From NCBI GenBank assembly GCA_964036275.1, contig OZ038434.1, positions 33,751,279-33,815,278 of the forward strand: a DNA stretch of 64,000 bases. The letters run 5' to 3'. Position numbers and translations under genes: made by a program. The notes beneath the pieces were generated by a model, which saw only the letters and a list, made by a program, of their open reading frames with translations, made no database searches and had not been told where the DNA came from. Below, piece by piece: positions 51,101-60,188 of this stretch (position 1 is its first letter; each line of letters begins with the position of its first letter). Source of the DNA: Litoditis marina (Eukaryota; Nematoda; Chromadorea; Rhabditida; Rhabditidae).

Positions 51101-53920
51101 TGAACTACATTTTCAGCTTCACAACAGCCTTCGGAAAGTTTGTAAGGTTACTGTAGGAGTCTCAGTAGGAATGGTGTACACTATATGCTAGAAGGTCCCG
51201 GCCCCCTCATCCCATCCTGCGTCTCTCGCTCTGCCTCACTATTTCTCGTCTCTTACATTCCGGCGGGATGTAAGAGCAGAGAAATAGCGTATGTTTGAGG
51301 AGACGCAGGATGGGATGAAGGTGCCGGGATCTTCTAGCATACGTACTCCTGATGGGCGAAGGCCACATTCTTTGGGTCTAGACAAATGAATAGATGAATG
51401 GATGTTGCTTTCAATAACGAGCTATTTTCATATCCAGAACCGAAATGGAATCGACCTATGCGGAAGAGAACCCTGACAAATATCTCGTGCTCTACGGAGC
51501 TCTGTTCTTCGCTGTGATGATCGCGCTCAGAGAGGTAATTTTTATTTTATTCGAAAATATTAAATTAAAAGAGTGTTAATTGAAACAAGATTATATAATT
51601 TTCTGCACAGGCTCTTGTATTAATAGTGTGATCCCGCTACGTTGCTTCACGGTCATGATCGCGCTCAGCGAGGTATAGTTTGTTCCACCCACTTATAACC
51701 CTCTACAGTAATCTGCTAACTCTTCCAGGTCAAAGTTTACTATATTAACGTATTTAGAATACCTCAAAATGTTCATATGTCTTCTGCATGTTTACTACTA
51801 CCAACTCTGTAAATTTGAAACCAAAGAAATGACTTTTTCATTAGAAAACACCCCCTGGAAAAATTGACGGATTACTGTAGGAGTACATCGATTGGTGACA
51901 GACTATATGCTGTTCCGTTCTGTGCCGGTGTCTGTAGTTTGATTCCGCTCCATTTTAGTGGACATTGACAAATTGTATTGTACACTAGAAGTGTGCTTGA
52001 GTAAGTGGTTCATCGAACCGGTATGGACAGTCTTAGATCTTACGATCGATTGGGGGGGGGTGTTGCGTGCGGCCAGCTCATCTGCGTATCTTTGATCTGC
52101 ACACTCTCTCGTCTGCTGGCAAATGAACAACGTCAGCTCGAACGACAGACTCAATCGAGTCAGCCTTTTGCTTTCTTTCTACAGACTATTATTGTGTTAA
52201 ATTTTCTCTAAATCCCTAACTGCAGTTCATCCTCTGATTGACCAAAAAGAAGTGTCGCTCTAACTCGCTTTGTTTGTAGTTGGATCACATGGTTTATTGG
52301 TTACCCTAAATATCGAGATCAAAGATTTGCCTACATTCCAGTTCATCCTCTGCCTGGCGAAGGAAAAGTGTCGTTCGGACGTGCTGTCCCCCCTCGAATA
52401 TCGATTGATGCCGCACGTGGTCTGCGCGTCTTCCATTCTCATCTCCTTCCATCTAACCCCCCTCACCGCCTACCCGACCGCGTCGTGGATGTATTTCAGT
52501 GTGCTCACGGTTGGTTTTGTCATTTTTGTAGTTGGAGTTTGTGTGGTGTTTAAAGTTTGGTTCAAGTGACAACTATAACCGTAATACGAAAGTTATGCTG
52601 TGTACGTAGACTGAGCGTAAACGTGAACGTGCACCCCCTCGCCCCAACCGCGAGCTGGATCTTCTTTTCGGTGTTAAAGAAGGACGAGTATGTGGTCCGA
52701 TACCAACGCTTCAGTCCTTTAAACTGTAATACATTTTTCAATTGCATTTAAAGGACCGTTGACACGAGATTGGTCCACATAATCGTCCTACTTTAACGAT
52801 TGGTTTTGTCGTTTTTCACAGCTTTTTTCCAGTTCTATAAATTGTCGCGACACTGATTTCCGGTCGAAACTCGTTAATTATCACGTATATCGAGATGGCA
52901 CTACAATTGAGCAATGCTCAACCCCTATAGTGGGTGTCGAATTTATAAATTTCTGTCTCTCACCGGAATCGAACCTGCGAGCAAAAGAATCGTAGCAGGT
53001 CGCTAACCCCTACGCTGCTAGAATAACAATGCATGTGTTATAATGGAGGAAATGTGTGCGTACACAGCGGAAAGTGAGATATACAGTACCCTCCCACCAT
53101 CCCGTTGGCAACGACTGTATATCGAGTTTACTGATCTTGGCAGATCGTGCTGTGCTTGTAGTGTGATCTCGTTCGGTTTCGGTCAAACTGTGTGATTGAC
53201 GCCGCGTGTCAAAGGAGAGATCAAACTACAACTCAGCGATGTGCATCCCGTACATTTCAAGTTTACTACTCATGTTGCGCTATAGTTCGCACATTTCCCA
53301 ACTGGACTTGGGCAGCTTGCCAATGAAATTTCAAGGCAGTTTTTCAATATGTTGAATGACTTCAAACCAATAGAATTACCCTTAATTTTAATTCGTATCC
53401 AGGAAAACTTTCTGTGAAATATATGTTTTCTCTGAATAACAGTCTTCCAAAGTTTTTGGCACGTTGCCAACGAGTCCAGTTGGGAAATGGGAGCACTATA
53501 TCTCGCTTCGCTTGTAGTTTGATGCCGTTCTTCTGCGGGTCAAAATTCGTGAGTTCAGGTGTACATCGAGTTCAAACACTACAACTCAAACTACAACTCT
53601 GATTTCCAGGTAGTATCGAGTATCTTCGCCGCCGACGTGTACGTGAAGTTGCGTCTGGGGCAGCTCGAACGGGACCGTGAAAATGGCCATTTTGCTGTTC
53701 GTTGGCCCTCTCGCTCTTCGCGTCATCCTGGAATTTTCTGACCCTGGTCCCTTCCTTCGGGACCCGGGCCCTTTTCACGTTCCCCATAGCTATTGGGAAC
53801 ATTATCGTACTTTCCATCATTATTAGGAGAAGTATCTTTGGACATCCGTACAATTGTGGCACCGGTATCAACCACTGCCGGTTATCAAGGACTGTGTTCA
53901 GTGATAAGGATGGGTATTGA
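45192..53920 (+). CDS. GT8 (glycogenin/PGSIP-like) glycosyltransferase with multi-pass C-terminus, two apparent frame breaks
   Basis: Exons: 45192-45312, 46723-46889, 47626-47802, 48629-48783, 50439-50600, 51439-51534, 52342-52509 and 53610-53920. The ATG directly follows CTTTTCAG. Residues 1-22 are a signal peptide. The GT8 fold follows: FISILSSDSFLLPAKIV near the nucleotide-binding start, the metal-binding DxD as FYLDLDTLP (D115, D117), GGDQGFFNSYF (172-182), LSAAYNYDIGMY, and HFTMGPLKPWVWW (234-246), the HxxGxxKPW signature. Downstream are several hydrophobic segments. The architecture matches plant PGSIP proteins such as the sphingolipid glucuronosyltransferase IPUT1, so a lumenal (Golgi/ER) transferase acting on a lipid or glycan is more likely than glycogen priming. 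Exon 6 changes frame at 51479-51480 and exon 8 at 53680-53683, each mended by one extra A in an A run. These are probably assembly indels, but pseudogenisation is possible. An alternative end by read-through of the exon 7 donor stops at 52569. Confidence 0.85.
45674..46613. repeat. 94-base tandem repeat, ten copies, in intron 1 of the GT8 gene
   Basis: Units begin GTTGCAGCGGTTTTTCAGAG at 45674, 45768, 45862 and every 94 bases to 46520, and differ at only a few positions (CACACCAC/CACGCCAC). Each unit contains TTTTTCAG, a potential acceptor, and CTCGAG. No spacer diversity, so it is not a CRISPR array. Confidence 0.95.
47317..47625 (+). pseudogene. Two tandem decayed copies of the head of GT8 exon 3
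   Basis: Copies begin at 47317 (YTKNRLWSLTDCETLLYS) and 47478 (YTKIRLWSMIEYDSLFYV), each after a TTACAG or TTGCAG acceptor. The true exon begins at 47626 (YTKIRLWSLIEYDTLFYL). Spacers are alike: AGCTTGCAAACTTTC and TCAAACTACAAACAC occur in both, so the unit (161 and 148 bases) was duplicated in tandem. Neither copy encodes the DxD motif. Confidence 0.9.
48054..48080 (+). pseudogene. Copy of the head of GT8 exon 4
   Basis: ATCCATAAGGACATGCTGCA following TAG matches ATCTACGAGGACATGCTGGA following ACAG at 48629. A tRNA-like repeat, a hairpin element and a GTAGTTTGATCC half-element now separate them. Confidence 0.7.
48779..50133 (-). mobile_element. Retroposon-like insertion carrying ORF1, bounded by a 17-base direct repeat
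   Basis: AGGAAGTGGGTTCAGTT occurs at 48779-48795 and again at 50117-50133. Between them lies the antisense ORF1-like gene with its own AATAAA. No terminal inverted repeat is seen. The left copy of the direct repeat contains the host donor site AA|GTGGGT of GT8 exon 4. Confidence 0.65.
49127..50062 (-). CDS. ORF1-like protein of a retroposon, antisense in an intron of the GT8 gene
   Basis: An uninterrupted 311-codon frame. A short basic start is followed by a predicted coiled coil (about residues 18-48, LSEIKSLNSKLDSLTKSLPT). Next comes a compact RRM-like segment with RRCLTIYGLPEDS, ISILHRLGKP and RPLKVSV (about 52-105), the order seen in ORF1 proteins of many non-LTR retrotransposons, where it binds the element RNA. 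The C-terminal half is Ser/Pro-rich and then aromatic. No reverse transcriptase or endonuclease frame is nearby, so the copy is non-autonomous or truncated. On the minus strand an AATAAA lies about 170 bases past the stop (near 48957). A 17-base direct repeat (48779-48795 and 50117-50133) brackets the segment, as a target-site duplication would. The ORF1 label rests on motif order only. A retrocopied host gene is the alternative. Confidence 0.6.
   Translation of the reverse strand: MIIMPSPRPKMVPSRTHFSTILSEIKSLNSKLDSLTKSLPTIIQAELHRFNDRRCLTIYGLPEDSSTKRKVNAIFNLVFVSPSNISILHRLGKPRQDGLPRPLKVSVKDGIPFPRLIDLSTAMKSEDSMSTFHVRKFETPEQRKAGFLARQSKRDAARAEVTDQTTILPSPADTNLQTEMEVVEESRSSVIITSPSATCDSPQVISSEHNTCPTPSESPPTDDPISIPAPGSFDNFYKHHVPPTLYPSQLERIARYCEEVHSHCEQFPNASVEDYYVFVVPPYFRTTFIIKYNELYDYKIIPASRMKNLYM
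50221..50420 (-). mobile_element. tRNA-derived repeat with TATAGT-type ends
   Basis: On the minus strand GCTCCAATAGCGCAGTGGTT carries a good A box and GGTTCGATTCC a perfect B box, but the anticodon arm does not fold. The whole 200-base unit runs from GCTATAGTCGTTGCC to GGCACTCACTATAGC, so imperfect terminal repeats frame the tRNA-like part. Other copies: 48091-48286 (-), 52927-53120 (-), 21120-21296 (+) and 22190-22375 (-). Not a functional tRNA gene. Confidence 0.8.
50951..51186. mobile_element. CCTACTGAGACTCCTACAG foldback element
   Basis: Copy in intron 5 of the GT8 gene, directly abutting the GCATACGTAC hairpin element at 51187. Confidence 0.8.
51651..51672 (+). pseudogene. Copy of the tail of GT8 exon 6
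   Basis: TCATGATCGCGCTCAGCGAG followed by GTATAG repeats TGATGATCGCGCTCAGAGAG followed by GTAATT at 51515-51534. A TAGTGTGATCCCGCTACG half-element lies just before the copy. Confidence 0.8.
52226..52264 (+). pseudogene. Copy of the head of GT8 exon 7
   Basis: After CTGCAG it reads TTCATCCTCTGATTGACCAA, matching TTCATCCTCTGCCTGGCGAA at 52342, and continues with AGTGTCG in both. The copy has an in-frame TGA. A GTAGTTGGATCAC...ATCGAGATCAAA foldback separates copy and exon. Confidence 0.85.
52643..52820 (+). pseudogene. Copy of the tail of GT8 exon 7 and its donor, interrupted by a TTAA foldback element
   Basis: CCAACCGCGAGCTGGAT then TTTTCGGTGTTAA matches the end of exon 7 (PTASWMYFSVLT). The match resumes after the element at 52797 with CGATTGGTTTTGTCGTTTTT, against CGGTTGGTTTTGTCATTTTT of intron 7. 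Removing the element and one TTAA restores the alignment exactly at the exon/intron border. Confidence 0.85.
52674..52798. mobile_element. TTAA-flanked foldback element (piggyBac-type MITE)
   Basis: It starts TTAAAGAAGGACGAGTATGT and ends CATAATCGTCCTACTTTAA, with inner arms CAGTCCTTTAAACTG and CAATTGCATTTAAAGGACCG. The TTAA is duplicated at both ends, shown by the restored exon copy around it. TTAA target duplications are typical of piggyBac-type elements; the family link is inferred. Confidence 0.85.
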
Positions 53921-55030
53921 TTGATTGCCCTATCCGCCGTGTTTGTAGTTTGATCCCGTTGTCGAGATTGGTGATTGAGGCATGTATGGAGATCAAACTA
54001 CAAGTTATGACTCCCGTACGATTTCGTATGATACCAACCGTTCGATAATGATGGGTATTGATTAACTGTACTTAAAGGAACCGCACCACCTTTCACGAAG
54101 TTGCCACAAATGTGCTATTTGGCAAAGTCGAATTTCGACAATGAGTGCATTTTCGGCAGACGTTTACAATTTTTGGACGACTCTCTGAATTCTGGGTGAC
54201 AGCACGAAAGAATGGTGTAACTATCTGGTTTTTTGGGTGATCAAAATGATATTTTTTTTGTTCAAAATCCAGATAATCACCCATTTTCGACGACGTTTGG
54301 GGTGAATATCTGAATTTTCGAATTGAATTTCGGGTGACCCAAAGTTCAGACGTCGTCTAGGGTTGTATACACCTCATTTTCGGAATAAGCGAACATGGGG
54401 TGTTTGAGTTTGGCTCTTTTTCTTGATGGGTTTTAACTGAAAACTTCAGACAATGTGAATCCTATCGGTGCTGTTCCTTCCCTACTTATACGTTCAAAAT
54501 AGAACATTCCACTCTTTAAATATTATTTTTAGATAAATAGCAAAAACAAAACATGAAGAATAATGTATTACGAAATTTGACCAACACTAACCAGTTGACC
54601 AACACTATACACTGCCAAAACAAAGTGTTACTTTCCACATTTTATACATTTATAATGTTTCTTGCTACATGACTATGACAACGATTTCCAATGGGTACAT
54701 GTTCAACCTATGTGTTTTGTATAAATAATGAATGTTATTTGCAAGTGTTTCGATGGCTTTGGAATCTTAAGTTTCTAATTTGAGTTATGATTGTAGTTTG
54801 ACCCTACAGTAAGTTCAAGTTCTGACCAAACTACATAGTTTTCCCTTCCAATATAAGGTCGCTGTTTTCAAAGAGGTGTATACGGTGTATGTTGCCCCAA
54901 TCGCTGTGTGTTTGTACTTTGATCCATTTGATCAAAACTGCAACAAAATGAGTTTGAAGTACATGAAACGATTAAAGTAATAATGATAACAATAACATTC
55001 ATAAAAATAATCAATAAAGTACTCCCAATT

Positions 55031-55230
55031 NNNNNNNNNNNNNNNNNNNNNNNNNNNNNNNNNNNNNNNNNNNNNNNNNNNNNNNNNNNNNNNNNNNNNN
55101 NNNNNNNNNNNNNNNNNNNNNNNNNNNNNNNNNNNNNNNNNNNNNNNNNNNNNNNNNNNNNNNNNNNNNNNNNNNNNNNNNNNNNNNNNNNNNNNNNNNN
55201 NNNNNNNNNNNNNNNNNNNNNNNNNNNNNN
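55031..55230. other. Assembly gap of 200 N
   Basis: A run of N of a round length, so the true size is unknown. Confidence 0.99.
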
Positions 55231-55814
55231 CCCGTCGTCTAAATTTTAGCTCAAGTGGAACTTTATATGCTACGAAGTTATATCTTCATTGGTTTATTTC
55301 AACTGTTATAGTAGGTTGATAAGTGTCGCCCTAAAATGAGTGTTGTAGTTATAGTTTCATCGTTGTAAAGGTCACAGCTGTCTACTAAAACTTACTTGCG
55401 AAAATTCCAAGGTTTCCAACTACTGCACATTAAGAACCAAGTTAAAGAAGATAGGACACCAATAAAGAAATTTACATGATTCTGATCAACTTTACGTGTT
55501 GAGAAAAACGTTTTATATGAAAATGGAGAAAATTTAGTGACTTACAAAAAATTACAGTTTTATAAAAATGTAATAATGCATCACTGTCAGGGTTAGAAAT
55601 TAGCATAGCGCTTATAATAATTTTCATAGATTAGCATAGCGCGTTGTGCGACAAGACATAATGCAAATGAGGAGAAGTTAGATGGTTGTACAAAATGTCC
55701 CTGGGACACAACTTTATTCCCCGCGGGTCAGAACTCGATTTCTCCATATTGGTGTCTGGCGTCCTTTAAGTCACAGCATAGATTACTTTTGTGTTAGCTC
55801 AAGCCCACCAAATT

Positions 55815-55936
55815 AAAGAATGACGATTATGTGCTCCAATCTAAACGCTTCAGTCCTTTAAACTGCAATACACTTTTCATTTGCAGTTTAAAGGACTGAC
55901 GCGCCAAGATTGGAGCACATAATCGTCCTACTCTAA
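55815..55936. mobile_element. TTAA-family foldback element
   Basis: TTAAAGAATGACGATTATGT on the left and CATAATCGTCCTACTCTAA on the right, with matching CAGTCCTTTAAACTGCAA arms. Confidence 0.8.
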
Positions 55937-57363
55937 GTCGTAAGTCCGAAGTTCTACTGTCTCCTAGTGATCAAAGTAGAATTTGATCGTTGCACCTTTC
56001 GAGCCAGCCAAGGCCAAATATGGAAATTCGCATCTGTCAATAGAAATAAACATATAGGAAGCGAATAACCATCTCTCTAACCCCCCCCCCCCCCCCCAAA
56101 AAACATTATTTAATCGTCTCCAACCACCTTTCAAAACTTGTAGTTTGTTTACCAGCTTGAGCCTTGGGTCGCAAGTTCTGCTGTGTTCTAGAGATCAAAC
56201 TACAAATCTTTTACAACTGTTTTCCGGTTGCTCATCACGTTTGCCCAATATGCAAATTCGCGTCTGTCAATAGGAATTAACATGTAGGCAGCTACAAATC
56301 ATCTCTCCACCCTCTAACCCCCCCCCTCCAAAAGCATTATTCAAGGGAGGCACCATCTGCCTAGCTAACCAATCGACATTAGAGCAATTAGATCCGAATT
56401 CGACCCTATAGGTCATTCAACTGACCATAATTTTGTTTTAGTCTGATCCAAGAACACAGCATAACTTTTAGACAGCGATCGCAATTCGGAGACATTAGCG
56501 CAATTAGATACAAATAAATTCGACCAGCTATGTCATTAAACACAGTACAGTTTTAGTTAGATCGGATGACACAGCATAATTCTCGAACTGTGACTAAGAC
56601 CCGGTGAGATCAAGATCAAACACAGCATAACAGTTACCAAATCGACATTACAGCAATTTAACTCGAATTTGACCCTGTAGGTCATTCAATTGAAAAGCGG
56701 TTGAAATGACCCTACTGAGTTGTAGTCAGATCTGCCAACATATCATAATGTTGGATTTGTGGTTGATGTTGACGAACAACTACACTATAAAAATGACACA
56801 CAGCGAAAAGTGAACCAAACTGTTGGCCAAATTGTTTCGTTTCTCCCAGTTTTTTTCCTTTTTCCGCATTGTGAAACATTCTTACAATTACATAATATCA
56901 ATATTAACCGTAGATGGACTGTCCGTATAGGGGGTGGAGATAGGCATGGGTGAGCTTTGTTACCAGCTCATGCGGTCCGCCATGAAGATACCGCATTAAA
57001 GGGGGGCAGAATTGAAAGCTTAAATGAAGCGCCAACTCAAGACAAACTGATTCATGTCCATATTGTTGTAATCCGAATCTCTTGAAACCCACAATCACTT
57101 TTTTTCATAGTATTGTCTTTTTGTCTTGTCTTTTTTCTCTGCCACAGTCCTTTATTTAGGTACCCCATCGATGGGTCAGGGCACCTAATATCGTTTTCCT
57201 TTCCGCCCCCCTTTAAATTCCAGTTTTTTGCTCTGTTCTTCTCTCTCCTTGTCATTGGATGTAGACGGAGGATCATGCACGGATTATCATTGCGGCTGCA
57301 CAACTCCACTTACACCCCGGGGTGTCACAAACCCAAACACTGCACCAAACATACTACGGGGCA

Positions 57364-57480
57364 GGACAATTATGTGGACCGATCCCGTGTCCACGGTCCT
57401 TTAAACTGCAATCGAAAAATGTATTGCGGTTTAAAGGACTGAACCGTTGCGATTGGACCACATAATCGTCCTTCCTTAAT
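57364..57480. mobile_element. TTAA-family foldback element
   Basis: The right end CATAATCGTCCTTCCTTAA is intact. The left end lacks TTAA. A more decayed relative lies at 15162-15262. Confidence 0.8.
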
Positions 57481-57604
57481 ATTTGTTGTAGTTTGATTTG
57501 TTGTAGTCGATTCTGGATAGAGTGAGAACATGTTGTAGTTTGGTTACCCTGACTACGCAAATATCAAACTACAAACACAGCAGCTCGAAGAAACCTGTAC
57601 CATG

Positions 57605-57839
57605 TATAGCCTTTTCCATTCCTACTGAGACTCCTACAGTAGGATTTCGGATTTTCCAAGCCGTTTTCCTCACTTACTTCTGATCGGAAGGGTTGAGAAT
57701 TTTCGCACCTCACTCTCGTACTCAGGGACAGTAAATATACGAGTGGGTTTTTGATGAACTGAATTTTCAGCTTCACAACAGCCTTCGGAAATTTTGTAAG
57801 GTTACTGTAGGAGTCTCAGTAGGAATGGTGGGAACTATA
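57605..57839. mobile_element. CCTACTGAGACTCCTACAG foldback element
   Basis: Intergenic copy with both TATAG/ACTATA ends. Confidence 0.8.
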
Positions 57840-58108
57840 CTCTTTCACCCTTTATCGCTGTTATCGTACTTTGATCCCGTCATTGTCTGTGAATTACGAA
57901 ACTTACCGAGATCAAACTACAGTACATACCTTTAGACGTGTATTGACTTTGAGGGGATATATGATATGGGATCAGCTAGTTTATCCTCTTGAGGGAACTC
58001 TTGACCTCGCCGGCTGACTAGAATGGCATGAGGTAAGCTGCAGCGGGGAGGGGGGAGAGAGAGAGAGAAAGAAAAAGGGGAGGGAGAGAGAGACAGGAGA
58101 GAGAGAAT

Positions 58109-58140
<32 letters not shown>

Positions 58141-58479
58141 GGTGAGAGAGAGAGAGTGAGGGGAAGAGAGAGAACGAACCGAACCTCGAAATGTTTGGAT
58201 CCTCACTCCTTTTCACATTCTCATTTCTAGAGCACTGTCTCAGGTTCAGAACGTATGCGACTTCATCTTCTCTCTATAATCACTCTCCCCCGGAATAAAC
58301 TCTGTACCACTCACAACGTTTCTGTTAAATCGTTATCACCGACACTAGCACCCATTCTCTGCTATTATAAGTTATATCTCTCCCTCTCCCTGCGTCCCTG
58401 ACCCCTATCGCAACTCTTCTTCTAGGCTTCTGTCCCCATCTTTTGAGCCGCGAGTTCCGTACTGTTTTTTCGTCCAGCG

Positions 58480-58620
58480 GACACTGTGTGACAGTCTTTC
58501 TGTGTTCACCGCCGCGCGTTTATCGAACACTTAGCACGCCGAGAGGGGGCGTGGCCTTGGCCCGGCGCCAGATTAGGCCGCCATGACCCCGTCGCCTTTA
58601 ACCTCTTGAGAACAGCCCTT
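58480..58620 (+). promoter_or_regulatory. GC-rich promoter-like segment upstream of the adaptor-like gene
   Basis: A short CpG-rich island (GCCGCGCG, GGGGGCGTGGCC at 58545-58556, GGCCCGGCGCC) lies 1.6 kb before the first recognised exon of the plus-strand adaptor-like gene. It shares the GC box with its own CCTTGG extension with the block at 6.2 kb (GGGCGTGGCTTGG). It could drive an outron that is replaced by trans-splicing at 60162. No TATA box is evident. Confidence 0.35.
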
Positions 58621-58769
58621 TTTGTGTTTAACACTCTTCAAAAGAAGCTGAAATCGTGTCTGAAGCTTGATTAGTTGATTATACTCACCGTTTTTTTGTA
58701 AATTAATCTGTTAGGAACAGCACTTTTTGTTTTTAAAATGACCAATTCTACAAGTAACCGGGGATTGGG

Positions 58770-59006
58770 TATAGTTCGTTTCATTCCCACTGAGACCTGT
58801 TGGCATTGTGCCAAAATGTTCGGATGACTATTTCTTAGAGTAGACGTAAATGTTCTAAAGAAATTTTTCGTTCACGTGCTCTTATTAGACTGGACAACCA
58901 CTAACAAAGATTTGCAGTTTTTTGAAAAACTCTAAAGTAGTGAAAAATAGCTTTGAATATTCGTTGGCACGCTGCCAAGTCTCAGTGGGAATGACCGGAA
59001 CTATAA
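58770..59006. mobile_element. TTTCATTCCCACTGAGACC foldback element (representative)
   Basis: It begins TATAGTTCGTTTCATTCCCA and ends AGTGGGAATGACCGGAACTA, with GTTGGCATTGTGCC and GGCACGCTGCC inner arms. Other copies: 31296-31531 and 41613-41850. Confidence 0.75.
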
Positions 59007-59829
59007 CCTTCTTGGTAAACTCTGTTCCGGTTCACTAAGGTTAGGTTCCCTAACAACACGGTTGGTTGTGAAATAGACCCCGTCGCCTTTAACCTCTTGT
59101 TGAAAACAGCCATTTTTCTGTTTAAAACCAGAGAAAACCCAGTGTATTGTTTCGACCATTTTCTCTAGTAATCTAACCTATTTTGATAACCCTTTCACCT
59201 GAAAAAATCGATTGGTTGTAGAACTGACCCTTTTTGTTTTTAGAACCCTGTGGGAGACGCTGAAATCGTTTCTAAAGCTTAAATAGTTGATCTTAACTAT
59301 ATTTGTATACAATTTTTGAATCAAAATTATTTACCTTATCATGAAAAACCTATTTTTATTTCATGTGGCTACAAAACAATGCACAGCAGAAAGTTTCACC
59401 CCTGCTCCATTGCAAAATGTTTCACCTCACACGACAAGTCACGGATACTACCGAAAATTCCTACAGTAATTTTGATTCATTTTCACAAATTTGCAATTTT
59501 TAAACTGATTCAAACACATTTATCCAGTTTTAATGTCAGTTTTTGTGCTTTTCCCGTTGTTAGAAGGCACATAGTCCTTTTCGCCCATTTTCAACCATAA
59601 AAACCTTTCATTTCGGATGAAAACCGGTCCAAAAAGCATAGTTTTCAGTCGTCTTTCAACTCTTTAACAAGGTTATCTTCCGTTGAGATTGTTTTCACAT
59701 TCACAGTTTGCTTAGTTGAATCCGAGTGTGTTGGTGACACTTTCAAAAAAGTTTCTCATTCTTTATAACGCTTCTATTGCTGTTTTCTCATTTTGATACG
59801 AGGCGTTCCTTTGACATGTATATGTTCAG

Positions 59830-59856
59830 ATAACAATCCAGTCCAACATCCCTGTA
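59830..59856 (+). pseudogene. Copy of the head of the adaptor-like gene first exon
   Basis: ATAACAATCCAGTCCAACAT after TTCAG matches ATAACGATTCGGTCCGAAAC after TTTTTAG at 60163. Upstream bases also match (ACGCTTCTATT at 59764 and 60088), so a unit of about 325 bases was duplicated. It lies upstream of the gene, where it could compete as a trans-splice acceptor. Confidence 0.6.
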
Positions 59857-60188
59857 TCTATACCATCAGTTTATCCTGTTTTTTGTTCCGTTTAGGTAAT
59901 TGCCATATACATGAGCTTCGTTGGTCCATTCCTTTCGCGTCACTATTTACATTCATTTGTTATAAATTATCTATTCATAGTTAAAAGTTATCAGTTAATC
60001 ATTAAACACGGTATGTTCTGGTAACATTTTGGTCGATTTTTGTTTTCTAATCGTCGTAAAATTCACATTTAAGGTTTCTCAGTTTATGACGCTTCTATTT
60101 CTACGATTCCATTACTTGTGTACTATTTTGGTCTTGTTTCATTGTCAAATATCTATTTTTAGATAACGATTCGGTCCGAAACGCTGTG

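Larger units (their letters stand above)
53921..60162. other. Intergenic region between the GT8 and adaptor-like genes
   Basis: Repeats described above, the assembly gap and the promoter-like segment at 58.5 kb. From 59006 to 60162 the DNA is AT-rich and mostly unique; a unit of about 325 bases containing the first-exon copy is duplicated there. Confidence 0.5.

Noticed and set aside
52510..52569. Exon 7 read-through as the true C-terminus of the GT8 protein
   Set aside because: It gives a plausible membrane segment and stop, but the GTTGGT donor at 52510 joins in phase to a coding-like exon at 53610. Kept only as an alternative.
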